This document shows, piece after piece, positions 19,333 through 28,712 of a DNA stretch of 64,000 nt; the stretch's first letter is position 1; every line of letters begins with the position of its first letter. This DNA is from Gibbsiella quercinecans (GTDB lineage Bacteria; Pseudomonadota; Gammaproteobacteria; Enterobacterales; Enterobacteriaceae): the NCBI RefSeq assembly GCF_002291425.1, contig NZ_CP014136.1, positions 5,160,925 through 5,224,924 on the forward strand. The letters are read 5' to 3'. Both the position numbers and the translations under genes were made by a program. The notes below the pieces were generated by a model, which saw only the letters and a list, made by a program, of their open reading frames with translations, had not been told where the DNA came from and searched no databases.

Positions 19333-20993
19333 AGGCGATCAAGGGCGCGTGGGCCGCGATACTGGCCGTTTTTTTCACCCTGGTTTACCTGATCCCGCTC
19401 AACGGGCGTTTGCTCTGGCAGCCGGATGAAACCCGCTATGCCGAAATCAGCCGCGAGATGTTGCAACGTGGGGATTGGCTGGTGCCGCATTTGCTCGGCC
19501 TGCGCTATTTTGAAAAACCGGTGGCGGGCTACTGGTTCAACAATGTCAGCCAATGGCTGTTTGACGACACGCTCTTTGCCGTGCGCTTTGGCGCGGCGTT
19601 CAGCACCGGCTTAACGGCCTGTCTGGTTTTCACGCTGGCATGGATGATGTGGCGCAATGCGCGCCGGGCCAGCCTTGCCGCACTGATTTTCCTTTCCATG
19701 ACCCTGGTTTTCAGCATTGGCTCCTACAGCGTGTTGGATCCGATGATTACGCTCTGGCTGACGGCCGCGATGGTCTGTTACTACCTGGCGCTGCAGGCGA
19801 CGTCGCGTAAAGCCCGGCTGGGGGCTTACGTTTTACTGGGCCTGGCCTGCGGTATGGGGTTTATGACCAAAGGGTTCCTGGCGCTGGCCGTACCGGTGAT
19901 TGCCGCATTGCCGATCGCCATCCAGCAGCGGCGGTTTAAGCAACTGCTGTGCTACGGCCCGATCGCGGTCTGTGCCGCCGTGCTGATTAGCCTGCCGTGG
20001 GCGTGGGCGGTGGCCCTGCGCGAGCCGGATTATTGGCACTATTTCTTCTGGGTGGAGCACATTCAACGTTTTGCTGAAGACAACGCCCAGCATAAAGCGC
20101 CGTTCTGGTATTACATCCCGATCTTACTGGCCGGCGTGTTGCCGTGGCTTGCGCTGCTGCCGGGCGCGTTGGCCGCGGGCTGGCGTGAACGCATTCAGCA
20201 TCCGCAACGGTTTTTCCTGTTGAGCTGGAGCATCATGCCGCTGCTATTTTTCAGCATTGCCAAGGGGAAGCTGCCGACGTATATCCTGCCGTGCATGGCG
20301 CCGCTGGCGCTGTTGATCGCCGCTTATGCTGAAGACTGCGCCGGCGCGTTGCGTTACCAGGTGTTTAAAGCCAATGCCGTGTTGAATGGCCTTTTTGGCC
20401 TGCTCGGGGCGCTGGCGTTGGTGGCAATCGCCCTGGGGATGCTGCCGGAAGTACGGCTGTTTGCCCCCGATGAATGGCCGAAAGTGATTATCGGTATGAT
20501 TGCCTTTGGCGGCTGGTTGCTGTTTGCGCTGCTTTCACTGGGGGATCATGGCCGGCGCTGGCCTTTGGCCGCCGGTTGCCCGTTGCTGCTGTGCCTGCTG
20601 GTTGGCAGTGCTATCCCGCAGCAGGTGATTGACTCGAAACAGCCGCAGAACTTCATCGCCGCCAATCGGCCGGCGCTTGGCAACAGCCGCTACGTGCTGA
20701 CCAATAGCGTCGGCATCGCCGCCGGGTTAGCGTGGGAGCTTAAGCGCAGTGATATCACCCTGTACCGCGAAAAAGGGGAAGTGGAGTACGGCCTGGCGTA
20801 TCCGGATGCCGCGGACCGTTTCGTCAGCGAAGCGGATTTCCCTCGCTGGCTGACCCAGGCGCGTAGCCAGGGGAACGTCGCGCTGGTGCTGCATTTGCCA
20901 CGCGGTGATTCAATCCCGGAAGGGCTGCCAAAGCCCGAGCAGCAGGTGGTGATGAACCGGTTGGTGCTGTTATGGTATGCGCAACGGCCATGA
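19329..20993 (+). CDS. arnT: Undecaprenyl-phosphate-Ara4N:lipid A transferase
   Basis: A 554-residue integral membrane GT-83 glycosyltransferase with about 12 to 13 helices and a C-terminal periplasmic part. The first periplasmic loop carries [16 protein letters not shown], with the DE pair required in this family. It transfers L-Ara4N from undecaprenyl phosphate to lipid A phosphates on the periplasmic side. It is close to the usual 550-residue length. Its ATG overlaps arnD, and its TGA overlaps the arnE start. Confidence 0.95.
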   Translation: MKAIKGAWAAILAVFFTLVYLIPLNGRLLWQPDETRYAEISREMLQRGDWLVPHLLGLRYFEKPVAGYWFNNVSQWLFDDTLFAVRFGAAFSTGLTACLVFTLAWMMWRNARRASLAALIFLSMTLVFSIGSYSVLDPMITLWLTAAMVCYYLALQATSRKARLGAYVLLGLACGMGFMTKGFLALAVPVIAALPIAIQQRRFKQLLCYGPIAVCAAVLISLPWAWAVALREPDYWHYFFWVEHIQRFAEDNAQHKAPFWYYIPILLAGVLPWLALLPGALAAGWRERIQHPQRFFLLSWSIMPLLFFSIAKGKLPTYILPCMAPLALLIAAYAEDCAGALRYQVFKANAVLNGLFGLLGALALVAIALGMLPEVRLFAPDEWPKVIIGMIAFGGWLLFALLSLGDHGRRWPLAAGCPLLLCLLVGSAIPQQVIDSKQPQNFIAANRPALGNSRYVLTNSVGIAAGLAWELKRSDITLYREKGEVEYGLAYPDAADRFVSEADFPRWLTQARSQGNVALVLHLPRGDSIPEGLPKPEQQVVMNRLVLLWYAQRP

Positions 20994-21334
20994 TGGGCTA
21001 TCTACTGATAATTATGGTTAGCCTGCTGACCTGCGCTGGGCAACTGTGCCAGAAACGGGCGGCGCAAAGCTGGCAACTGCCGCCGGCGCAGCGAATCGGC
21101 GCAACGCTGCGCTGGCTATTGCTGGCGGTGGCGTTGCTGGCCGCCGGTATGGCGCTATGGCTGAACGTGCTGCAACGGCTGCCCCTTAGCCTGGCATACC
21201 CCATTCTTAGCTTCAATTTTGTGTTGGTGACGCTGGCCGCGCGTTGGCTGTTCGGCGAGGTAGCTTCGTTGCGCCACTGGTGTGGCGTGGCGGCGATTAT
21301 GCTGGGGATCGTGTTGATGAGCGTGGGCGCATGA
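20990..21334 (+). CDS. arnE: Undecaprenyl-P-Ara4N flippase subunit
   Basis: A 114-residue, four-helix small multidrug resistance (EamA-like) protein starting [24 protein letters not shown], with the CAGQLCQK motif seen in ArnE. The start lies in the ATGATG that overlaps the arnT stop; upstream ORF extension is rejected. It acts with ArnF to flip the lipid-linked sugar to the periplasmic face. It overlaps arnF by 4 nt. Confidence 0.92.
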   Translation: MMGYLLIIMVSLLTCAGQLCQKRAAQSWQLPPAQRIGATLRWLLLAVALLAAGMALWLNVLQRLPLSLAYPILSFNFVLVTLAARWLFGEVASLRHWCGVAAIMLGIVLMSVGA

Positions 21335-21735
21335 AAGGCAAAGGATATCTGTGGGGCATCGCCAGCGTGCTGTTGGTGACGGCGGCGCAATTGCTGATGA
21401 AATGGGGGATGGGGCAGATCCCGCTGCTGGGCTATGCGGATATCAGCGTACTCACCATCTGGCTTTATCAATGGCAGTTGCTGGCGGTGGCCGGCGGGGT
21501 GCTGGGCTATGCGCTGTCGATGGCGTGTTGGTTCTTTACCTTGCGCTATTTGCCGCTGAACCGGGCCTATCCGCTGCTTAGCCTGAGCTATGCGCTGGTT
21601 TATGTGTGCGCCGTGTTGCTGCCCTGGTTTCACGAATCCGCGACGCTGCTTAAGACGCTGGGCATGCTGTTTATTCTGCTCGGCGTCGGGTTAATTAGCA
21701 GCCATCGTGGCAATAGCGCCGCCAAAAGCCGGTGA
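21331..21735 (+). CDS. arnF: Undecaprenyl-P-Ara4N flippase subunit
   Basis: A 134-residue four-helix membrane protein ([27 protein letters not shown]) of the same SMR-like fold as ArnE. The start ATG 21331 overlaps the arnE stop (ATGA). It is the last gene of the arn operon; no U-tract terminator is visible in the 170 nt before nlpC. Length is a few residues over the E. coli protein. Confidence 0.92.
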   Translation: MKGKGYLWGIASVLLVTAAQLLMKWGMGQIPLLGYADISVLTIWLYQWQLLAVAGGVLGYALSMACWFFTLRYLPLNRAYPLLSLSYALVYVCAVLLPWFHESATLLKTLGMLFILLGVGLISSHRGNSAAKSR

Positions 21736-21905
21736 AAATCTGACCCGGTTCGATTATCTCTTTCACAATGCTTGCCTTTTTCTTATGGCCGGGGATAAAT
21801 TAACGCCAAATAGCGCTTTCCCTTGCGGGCAGCGGCCGGGCGGCGATCATTGTTATCCCCTATGCAGGCGCTGGCGCAACGTATTCACTGTAAGGATATT
21901 AACGG

Positions 21906-22364
21906 ATGCGTGTTTGGTTTTTATTCGCCTGCCTGATTCTTGCCGGTTGCAGCAGTCATGCGCCGCCGCCCAGTGGCAAACTGGCTGACTCGATCGTGGT
22001 GGTCGCCCAGTTGAATGAACAGTTACGCCAATGGTATGGCACGCCTTATCGCTACGGTGGGCTGGATCATGCCGGTGTGGATTGCTCTGGCTTTGTTTAC
22101 CGCACGTTCCGCGATCGCTTCGACATGCAACTGCCGCGTTCGACGGAAGAACAAACCGCGCTTGGCACGCGCATTTCGCGCGATGAATTGATGCCGGGCG
22201 ATCTGGTGTTTTTCAAAACCGGCTCCGGTGAAAATGGTCTGCACGTGGGTATTTATGATACCAACGATCAGTTTATTCATGCCTCGACCAGCCGCGGTGT
22301 GATCCGCTCGTCGCTGGATAATGTTTACTGGCGAAAAGTCTACTGGCAGGCCCGCCGCATTTAG
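21906..22364 (+). CDS. nlpC: NlpC/P60-family lipoprotein endopeptidase
   Basis: A 152-residue lipoprotein: MRVWFLFACLILAGC has a lipobox with Cys15. The NlpC/P60 catalytic set is complete: Cys60 in GVDCSGFVY, His113 in GLHVGIYD and His125 in FIHAS. Such enzymes cut D-gamma-glutamyl-diaminopimelate bonds in murein peptides. In E. coli nlpC directly follows btuD; here the arn operon separates them. A 7-bp GC hairpin starts at its stop codon. Confidence 0.93.
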   Translation: MRVWFLFACLILAGCSSHAPPPSGKLADSIVVVAQLNEQLRQWYGTPYRYGGLDHAGVDCSGFVYRTFRDRFDMQLPRSTEEQTALGTRISRDELMPGDLVFFKTGSGENGLHVGIYDTNDQFIHASTSRGVIRSSLDNVYWRKVYWQARRI

Positions 22365-22381
22365 CCGGGCGTTTGCCCGGC
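22364..22381 (+). terminator. GC hairpin at the nlpC stop codon
   Basis: GCCGGGC and GCCCGGC pair perfectly around GTTT immediately at the nlpC stop. There is no T-tract, so it may stabilise the message end or act with Rho rather than terminate alone. Confidence 0.4.
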
Positions 22382-22721
22382 ACCCCACGCTTATTTTCCC
22401 ACCGATTCCCGGTTTTGTTCGCGCTACCGTTCTTTTTGCCCCTGTTCTGATCATCTCATGTGCCTTAACCGGAAGATTGAAATGCACTGTATCCCCGTGT
22501 GATTATTAACATCCCAATGATTTTGCATTAAATTATCGCGTAGCAGTGACAGCGATTTTATGTCACTTTTATACGGGAATTCTTAAAAAATAAAAAATCA
22601 TTAACTAATTCATTGGGTTTGAGCAACCTTATAGGGTAATATCTGACACACTTAATAGTTAATATCTATTGAATTATATTAATTGATCATTAATGACGAT
22701 CATATATAATGATTGCTGATA
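22382..22721 (+). other. AT-rich intergenic region before the EAL gene
   Basis: About 340 nt with no convincing gene. The second half is strongly AT-rich with several short inverted repeats around 22660-22710 (for example TTAATTGATCATTAATGA). It probably contains the promoter of the EAL-domain gene; no specific operator could be named. Confidence 0.4.
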
Positions 22722-23450
22722 ATGTGTCGTGACGGGGTGGGAAAATTGAAAATTCTTTCCGTTGAAGAGGTTAGGTTCATTTTTGAGCCTATTGTCTTCC
22801 CTTCAGGAGACTTTTTTGCCTTTGAAGTATTAACAAGATGCGACAATGGCCCCCAAGGGAGTTCTTTGACGTATTACGATTTGGATACAGATACCCGCCG
22901 GCAGATATTTATCAAACAGATTCAATACATAAGCCAGCATGCAGATCTTTTTGTTGCCAAAGGCGTGCTGGTTTCCGTCAACGTTGATGCTGACTGCGCA
23001 ACATTGATACTGGGTTCGCGCCGCATTTTCAAGCTGATCAAAAAAATGCCCTTCGTTAGGTTGGAGATCAATGAGTTTTTCCCAGGCATTAACGAAGGGG
23101 TAGGCAATAGGCTAATCGCACAGTTGTACAAGCACTTCACGCTCTGGCTGGATGATTTTGGTAAAGGCGCTGCCGGTATTCAAGCCATACGCCATCGGGT
23201 TTATGAGTTTGTGAAGGTAGATAAAGACTTCTTCTGGAAATACCATAATCGGCCAATATTCCCGCTTGCCCTTGCCAAAATAAAAAAATATGCCGGTAAC
23301 AAAGTGATTATTGAAGGCGTTGAATCAACGCAGTATTTGGCGGTGGCGCAGCAAAATGGGGAGTATTTAATGCAAGGCTATTTATGGCACTGCTATACAC
23401 AGCAAGATATCGCCAATTCGTTGCTCCCTTCTCGGCAGCATAACGCGTAA
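22722..23450 (+). CDS. EAL-domain protein at the ydiV (rflP) position
   Basis: About 242 residues from the ATG at 22722; a TTG at 22746 with a purine-rich GGGGTGGG before it is an alternative start. It lies between nlpC and selO, exactly where E. coli has ydiV. E. coli YdiV is a degenerate EAL protein that does not hydrolyse c-di-GMP but controls FlhDC. This protein differs: it keeps FEVLTR (EVL for EAL), VNVDAD, RLEINE, WLDDFGKG, VKVDKDF, IEGVES and MQGYLW. These correspond to the metal, catalytic lysine and loop residues of active phosphodiesterases. The part after EVL is short and divergent. It could be an active c-di-GMP phosphodiesterase; that is inference. Confidence 0.8.
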   Translation: MCRDGVGKLKILSVEEVRFIFEPIVFPSGDFFAFEVLTRCDNGPQGSSLTYYDLDTDTRRQIFIKQIQYISQHADLFVAKGVLVSVNVDADCATLILGSRRIFKLIKKMPFVRLEINEFFPGINEGVGNRLIAQLYKHFTLWLDDFGKGAAGIQAIRHRVYEFVKVDKDFFWKYHNRPIFPLALAKIKKYAGNKVIIEGVESTQYLAVAQQNGEYLMQGYLWHCYTQQDIANSLLPSRQHNA

Positions 23451-23501
23451 TGCCGCCATTCTCCTTGCAGTTACTTTGTGTTAATCCTTTCTTTCAGGCT
23501 T

Positions 23502-23631
23502 TATACACGTCATCCTTCAAGCTGCCTCTTTGTTGGCTGCGTTCAGAAAACCCGGTCACAGAGTTATCTATGCTGCCGGGGATTTTCTCTCTTGCCGCCT
23601 CGGTGCATCTTGAATGATTTTGTGTATACAC
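23502..23631. repeat. Palindromic intergenic repeat element, about 130 bp
   Basis: The ends are inverted repeats: TATACAC..TCAT.CTTCAAGCTGC on the left and its imperfect complement GCATCTTGAATGATTTTGTGTATA on the right. The interior includes GGCTGCGTTCAGAAAACCCGGTCAC. Such CTTCAAG-ended palindromes resemble dispersed repeats of Yersinia/Serratia chromosomes; I recall the style but cannot confirm the family. It fills most of the gap between the EAL gene and selO. Confidence 0.6.
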
Positions 23632-23716
23632 TTATGGCTATTACGTTGATTTTATATCGCTCTGCATTGGCGCCTGGCGCTTCACGGCGGGCGATAAATA
23701 GCTGAACGGGGGGCCT

Positions 23717-25159
23717 ATGCCGCAGTTTGATAACAGTTATTACACCCAGTTGCCCGGTTTTTATACGGCATTAGCACCGACTCCGTTGAAAAATGCGCGC
23801 CTGCTGTATCATAGCCAGCCTCTGGCGCGTGAACTGGGGCTGGCTGAAAGCGAGTTCAGCGCAGAGAAAAACCCGCTATGGGCCGGTGAAACCCTGTTGC
23901 CGGGAATGCAACCGCTGGCGCAGGTCTACAGCGGCCACCAGTTTGGCGTGTGGGCCGGCCAGTTGGGCGACGGCCGGGGGATTTTGCTCGGCGAGCAAAT
24001 CTTGCCCGATGGGCGCCGCATGGACTGGCACCTGAAGGGTGCCGGTTTAACCCCGTATTCGCGCATGGGGGATGGGCGGGCCGTGCTGCGCTCGGTGATC
24101 CGTGAGTTCCTGGCTTCGGAAGCGCTGCACCACTTGGGGATCCCGACCACCCGCGCACTGACGGTAGTCACCAGCGAACAGCCGGTGTTTCGCGAGCGGC
24201 CGGAGCGGGGCGCCATGCTGATGCGGATGGCGGAAAGCCATGTGCGCTTCGGGCATTTTGAGCACTTTTACTACCGCAAACAGCCGCAGCAGGTAAAACA
24301 GCTGGCGGACTATGTGATCGCGCACCACTGGCCGCAGTTGGCCGGCGCGGCGAACCCTTACCCGGCGTGGTTTACTGACGTGGTGGAACGCACCGCGCGC
24401 CTGATCGCACACTGGCAGTGCATTGGCTTTGCGCACGGCGTGATGAACACGGACAATATGTCGATTCTCGGTATTACCATCGACTACGGCCCCTATGGGT
24501 TTCTGGATGATTACCGGCCGGATTACATCTGCAACCATTCCGATCATCAAGGGCGCTATGCGTTTGACAACCAGCCGGCGGTGGCGTTGTGGAACCTGCA
24601 CCGTCTGGCGCAGGCGCTGTCCGGTTTGATGAGCACCGAGCAACTGCAAACCGCGCTGGCGGCCTATGAACCTGCGCTGATGCGGGCATACGGCACGCAG
24701 ATGCGCGCCAAACTGGGCTTCTTTACCGAAGCCAAACAGGATAACGATCTGCTGACCGGGCTGCTGGGCCTGATGGCGCAGGAAGGGCGCGACTATACCC
24801 GCACCTTCTCTTTGCTGAGTGAGGTGCAGCAGGGGCAGGCGCAATCACCGTTACGCGATGAGTTTATCGATCGTGCGGCGTTTGACGGCTGGTATCAACG
24901 CTATCGCCAGCGGTTGCAGCAGGAAGGCGTCAGCGATGCTGAACGCCGGCGGGCGATGAAGGCGGCCAATCCGAAGCTGATCTTGCGCAACTACCTGGCG
25001 CAGCAGGCGATTGAGGCGGCAGAGCAGGATGATGCCAGCGCGCTGGCCCGGCTGCATCAGGCACTGCTGGCACCATTCGCAGACGATCCGCAGTATGACG
25101 ATCTTGCCGCTTTGCCGCCGGATTGGGGAAAACGCCTGGAAGTTTCTTGTTCAAGCTGA
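23717..25159 (+). CDS. selO: Protein adenylyltransferase SelO (YdiU)
   Basis: A 480-residue SelO-family pseudokinase that transfers AMP to protein hydroxyls. Conserved blocks: [37 protein letters not shown] (ATP loop), [16 protein letters not shown] (catalytic and metal-binding loop) and [12 protein letters not shown]. coli SelO is 478 residues and ends with a selenocysteine-like C-terminal motif in some taxa; here the end is EVSCSS. ATG 23717 follows GGGGGG. It is convergent with hmuV. Confidence 0.95.
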   Translation: MPQFDNSYYTQLPGFYTALAPTPLKNARLLYHSQPLARELGLAESEFSAEKNPLWAGETLLPGMQPLAQVYSGHQFGVWAGQLGDGRGILLGEQILPDGRRMDWHLKGAGLTPYSRMGDGRAVLRSVIREFLASEALHHLGIPTTRALTVVTSEQPVFRERPERGAMLMRMAESHVRFGHFEHFYYRKQPQQVKQLADYVIAHHWPQLAGAANPYPAWFTDVVERTARLIAHWQCIGFAHGVMNTDNMSILGITIDYGPYGFLDDYRPDYICNHSDHQGRYAFDNQPAVALWNLHRLAQALSGLMSTEQLQTALAAYEPALMRAYGTQMRAKLGFFTEAKQDNDLLTGLLGLMAQEGRDYTRTFSLLSEVQQGQAQSPLRDEFIDRAAFDGWYQRYRQRLQQEGVSDAERRRAMKAANPKLILRNYLAQQAIEAAEQDDASALARLHQALLAPFADDPQYDDLAALPPDWGKRLEVSCSS

Positions 25160-25165
25160 TGAATG

Positions 25166-25201
25166 GCCTCATGGCGGGGCTGAATGCCGCCGCCATGAGG
25201 C
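25166..25201. terminator. Convergent hairpin between selO and hmuV
   Basis: A perfect 12-bp stem (GCCTCATGGCGG with CCGCCATGAGGC) and a 12-nt loop, centred between the two convergent stop codons. There is no T-run on either side. Likely a shared transcription end or RNA-stabilising structure. Confidence 0.5.
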
Positions 25202-25211
25202 ACACCGCGTG

Positions 25212-26000
25212 TTACTGGCGCAAATAGACCTGCGGCAAGCACATTTCCGGGTGGGCGCCAACGCCAAGATCCGCCTGATACCAGCGGGTGAGGATGTCGG
25301 CCTGCAACACCTGCGCCGGGGTGCCGGCGGCAACCAGGCAGCCCTGGTGCAACAGCAAAATGCGATCGGCATACAGTGCGGCCAGGTTCAGATCGTGCAG
25401 CACGCAGCATACCGCCAGCGGCTGGCTGCGCGTCAAGCCGCGCAACAGGCGCAGACTATGCTGCTGGTGGTACAGATCCAACGCCGAGGTGGGCTCATCC
25501 AGGAACAGCCAGGCCGGCGTTGGCTCCGGCTGCCAGAGTTGCGCCAGCACCCGCGCCAACTGCACCCGCTGTTGCTCCCCGCCGGAAAGCTGGCGATAGT
25601 CACGCTGCGCCAGGCTGAGGCAGTCGGTGTGCTGCAACGCTTGTTGCACTGCCTGTTGCATGTTGCGTTGGCCGTAGGGCGCTCGCCCCATCGCCACCAC
25701 TTCTTCCACGCTGAACTGGAACGCCAAACTGCTGTGCTGGCGCATGACCGCCCGCACTTTGGCCAGTTGCTGTGGTTGCCACTGCGCCAACGGCTGGCCG
25801 AGCAGGCGACATTCCCCACCGCTGGGCGTCAGGTAGCCGGTCAGCAGGCGCAGCAGGGTTGATTTTCCGGCGCCATTCGGGCCAATGATGGCCACCATTT
25901 CACCGCTGGCGATAGTCAACGACACGTCATCAATCAGCCGCCGCCCTCCCAGGTTGTAACAGAGCTGGCGCGCTGCCAGCAGCGTTGTGTTTTCAGCCAC
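25212..26000 (-). CDS. hmuV: Heme ABC importer, ATPase
   Basis: A 262-residue ABC ATPase with Walker [17 protein letters not shown], signature [15 protein letters not shown], Walker [13 protein letters not shown] and H-loop VLHDLN. The sequence and the HmuU/HmuT neighbours identify it as the ATPase of heme import. Its start overlaps the end of hmuU by 8 nt. It is the last gene of hmuTUV, convergent with selO. Confidence 0.9.
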   Translation of the reverse strand: MAENTTLLAARQLCYNLGGRRLIDDVSLTIASGEMVAIIGPNGAGKSTLLRLLTGYLTPSGGECRLLGQPLAQWQPQQLAKVRAVMRQHSSLAFQFSVEEVVAMGRAPYGQRNMQQAVQQALQHTDCLSLAQRDYRQLSGGEQQRVQLARVLAQLWQPEPTPAWLFLDEPTSALDLYHQQHSLRLLRGLTRSQPLAVCCVLHDLNLAALYADRILLLHQGCLVAAGTPAQVLQADILTRWYQADLGVGAHPEMCLPQVYLRQ

Positions 26001-26997
26001 CGGTACGCTCCCGCTGGCGCATCACCAGCCATAAAAAGTAAGGGCCGCCGAGCAAACTGGTTACCAGCCCGACCGGCATTTCCGCCGGGGCGACCAGGGT
26101 GCGTGCCAGCGTATCGCCCACTAATAGCAGGCAGGCGCCGCCCAGCGCAGACGCCGGCAGCAGCCAGCGGTGATCGCCGCCCAAATGCATCCGGATCAGG
26201 TGTGGCACCACCAGGCCGATAAAGCCGATCACGCCGCTCATCGCGACGGCGGCGCCGGTCAATAGGGCGCTAAGCAGCAGCAGATGCAGCTTGGTGCGTT
26301 GCACGTCAACGCCAAGATAGTGGGCTTCTTCATCGCCCAACTGCAGCAGGTTGAGTTTTCTGGCCTGTTGCAGCGTCAGCAGTGAGGCTGGCAGGATAAG
26401 CGACGCCGCAACGGTTAACGTCGGCCACTGCGATTGGTTCAGGCTGCCCATCATCCACAGTGAGAACTGACGCAGTTGCTGATCGCTGCTGATATAAGAC
26501 AACACGCCGACGGCCGCCATGCACAGGGCATTGATGGCGATACCGGCCAGCAACAGGCGGGACAAATTGCCATGGCCGCTGCGGCTGATGCCAAAAATGA
26601 CAACCGACACCACCAGGCAGCCGAAGAATGCCGCCGCCATATGGCTATAGAGGGCGATGAACGGCGGCAAGGCGAGCGGCACCACGATGACCATCGCCAC
26701 CATTAAGGCGCCGCCGCTGCTGATGCCCAGCAGGGTGGGATCGGCCAGCGGGTTGCGAAACAGGCCCTGCATTACCGTGCCGGCGACGGCCAGCGCGCAG
26801 CCGATCACCACTGCTAACAGCACGCGCGGCAGGCGGATGTTCAGCCAGATTTGCCAAACGGTGTCGCTAAACGGCATTTGCCACAGGGTGCGAAAAGAGA
26901 GCGACAGCGCCCCCATGTTCGCCGCCCCAAGCACCAAAACGCTGAGCAACAGCAGCAGGCTGCTGATGGCCACGCGCGGAGTTACACGGTAACGCAT
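25993..26997 (-). CDS. hmuU: Heme ABC importer, permease
   Basis: A 334-residue FecCD-family permease with about ten membrane helices. Family blocks: [39 protein letters not shown] and [19 protein letters not shown]. Its start codon overlaps the hmuT stop by one base. Together with HmuT and HmuV it moves heme across the inner membrane. It could also be called a siderophore permease by fold alone; the heme assignment rests on the HmuT/HmuV resemblance. Confidence 0.9.
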   Translation of the reverse strand: MRYRVTPRVAISSLLLLLSVLVLGAANMGALSLSFRTLWQMPFSDTVWQIWLNIRLPRVLLAVVIGCALAVAGTVMQGLFRNPLADPTLLGISSGGALMVAMVIVVPLALPPFIALYSHMAAAFFGCLVVSVVIFGISRSGHGNLSRLLLAGIAINALCMAAVGVLSYISSDQQLRQFSLWMMGSLNQSQWPTLTVAASLILPASLLTLQQARKLNLLQLGDEEAHYLGVDVQRTKLHLLLLSALLTGAAVAMSGVIGFIGLVVPHLIRMHLGGDHRWLLPASALGGACLLLVGDTLARTLVAPAEMPVGLVTSLLGGPYFLWLVMRQRERTGG

Positions 26998-27827
26998 TAT
27001 TTTTGCTCCGCCGCATTACGCAGTTTTTGCAATGCGGCCGGCGTTTCCAGACCAAAGCCCAGCAAGGCCATATCATCGATGACCAAAACCCGGTGGTTTT
27101 TACCCGCCGGGGTGAGCGCCAGGCCCGGCAGTTGCCACAGTTTTTCCATCCCACCGATGGAACTCACTCCGTCGGTGGTGATCAGTAACAGGTCCGGCTG
27201 GCTGGCGATCACGCCTTCCTGTGACAACGGGCGATAGCGGGTAAAGCCCTGCATGGCGTTTTTCAGGCCGGCGGCGTTAATAACGGCGTCGGCGGCCGTG
27301 TGCTGGCCGGCGGCCATTGGCGAAATGCCGCCGTGGCTCATCACGAACAATACTTTGACGGGTAATGGCGTCTTGGCGACGGCGGCTAACTGCTGGCGAT
27401 AGCGCTCGGTAAGCTGTTGGCCTTGAGCCGCACGGTTGACCGCTGCGGCGATCACACTGATTTTTTGCGGCACGGCATCCAGCGTGCTGTCACCGGGCAC
27501 GCGCACCACTTTAACGCCGCTTTGTTCTACTTGTTGCAGCGCCAACGCCGGCTCTGCCAACTCGCTAGCCAGCACCAGCGTCGGCTTGAGGGCAAGAATA
27601 CCTTCCGCATTCAACTGGCGCATGTAGCCCACGTCTGGTAACTGCGTGACGGCGGTAGGGTGCAGGCTGGTACTGTCGCGGGCCACAACTTCATCGCCTG
27701 CGCCTAATGCGAAGGCGATTTCTGTGACGTCGCCCCCGATTGAAACAATGCGCTCAGCGGCGGCGGCGGTGAGCGGTAATGCCAGTGCGATGCAAAGCGC
27801 CAGGCGGCGTGTCAGTGAAGGTTTCAT
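26997..27827 (-). CDS. hmuT: Periplasmic heme-binding protein
   Basis: A 276-residue periplasmic binding protein when started at the ATG at 27827, which gives a clean signal peptide ([19 protein letters not shown], then TAAAA). The mature part begins [19 protein letters not shown], typical of HmuT/BtuF-like proteins, with the heme-ligand-type tyrosine region [15 protein letters not shown] perfect Fur box lies at 27971-27985, about 145 nt upstream. The outer-membrane receptor HmuR and HmuS, which usually precede hmuT, are not in this window. Confidence 0.9.
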   Translation of the reverse strand: MKPSLTRRLALCIALALPLTAAAAERIVSIGGDVTEIAFALGAGDEVVARDSTSLHPTAVTQLPDVGYMRQLNAEGILALKPTLVLASELAEPALALQQVEQSGVKVVRVPGDSTLDAVPQKISVIAAAVNRAAQGQQLTERYRQQLAAVAKTPLPVKVLFVMSHGGISPMAAGQHTAADAVINAAGLKNAMQGFTRYRPLSQEGVIASQPDLLLITTDGVSSIGGMEKLWQLPGLALTPAGKNHRVLVIDDMALLGFGLETPAALQKLRNAAEQK

Positions 27828-27970
27828 GCGGCAATTTCCTTGGGTTGCAAATATGGCGAACGGTTCGCGCCACGCTATTGTTCTGGTTGGCCAGCAGCAA
27901 GCCAGCGCCACGGCACTGCGATTTTACCGGTGATAATGCGGTGCTGGCAAAATGGTAATTAATATCAAAC

Positions 27971-27985
27971 TGATAATTATTATCA
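27971..27985 (-). promoter_or_regulatory. Fur box upstream of hmuTUV
   Basis: TGATAATTATTATCA is a perfect 15-bp palindrome fitting the Fur consensus 7-1-7 form. It lies between hmuT and the peroxidase gene at 28076, both on the minus strand, and so predicts iron repression of hmuTUV. Confidence 0.85.
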
Positions 27986-28075
27986 TGTGAACAAAGGGCG
28001 ACAGCAAGGGAAATTTGCGCCGGTGAACGGGCCGTTAGCCGTTGTGTGGCAAGCGTTGCGGGGAAAATAATCCGC

Positions 28076-28576
28076 TCATAGCGAGCGGGAAGATGCCAGC
28101 AGGGTTTCAATATGATCGAACAGCCGTTCGGGTTTGGTGACTGGTGCGAAACGTTTAACCCGCTGGCCGTCGGCGCTAAGCAGGAACTTGGTGAAATTCC
28201 ATTTTATCCGCTGGCTGCCAAACAGCCCAGGCGCACGGCGTTTGAGTTCGCTAAACAACGGATGCGCCGCCGGGCCGTTGACGTTGATCTTGCTAAACAG
28301 CGGAAAGGTAACCCCGTAGTTGAGCGTGCAAAAATTGGCGATTTCCAGCGGATCGCCTGGCTCCTGGGCGCCAAACTGGTTGCACGGGAACCCCATCACC
28401 ATCAGGCCGCGTGAACGATAATACTGCCACAGGTTTTCCAGCCCTTGGTATTGCGGGGTAAAGCCGCATTTGCTAGCGGTGTTTACGATGAGATAGGCGT
28501 TGGCCGGGAAGTCCGCCAGCGTGGTGGTCTTGCCTTGCAACGTATTGCAGGGAATGGATAACAGCGATTGATTCAT
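28076..28576 (-). CDS. Second glutathione-peroxidase-family protein
   Basis: A 166-residue Gpx-family protein (MNQSLLSIPCNTLQGKTTTL). The active-site motif NTASKCGFTPQYQGL has the peroxidatic cysteine; FPCNQFGAQEPG and IKWNFTKFLL supply the Gln and Trp/Asn partners. It is a thiol peroxidase that would reduce H2O2 or lipid hydroperoxides in the cytoplasm. It is distinct from BtuE at 12618, which has the insertion PAGSEFKARRISKGQG that this protein lacks. It is upstream of the heme uptake genes on the same strand, but the Fur box lies between them. Confidence 0.9.
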   Translation of the reverse strand: MNQSLLSIPCNTLQGKTTTLADFPANAYLIVNTASKCGFTPQYQGLENLWQYYRSRGLMVMGFPCNQFGAQEPGDPLEIANFCTLNYGVTFPLFSKINVNGPAAHPLFSELKRRAPGLFGSQRIKWNFTKFLLSADGQRVKRFAPVTKPERLFDHIETLLASSRSL

Positions 28577-28712
28577 AGGGGCTCCGTAGCCTGCCGCATG
28601 GGCGTTCCCATGCGGGGAATGCCATGATAAAACAAAGACAGCATTGCCCGCTGTCGCTGGGCAATGCGCGTCATTATAACAAAGTTAACCCTCCATTTGC
28701 TTGATTTGCCGA

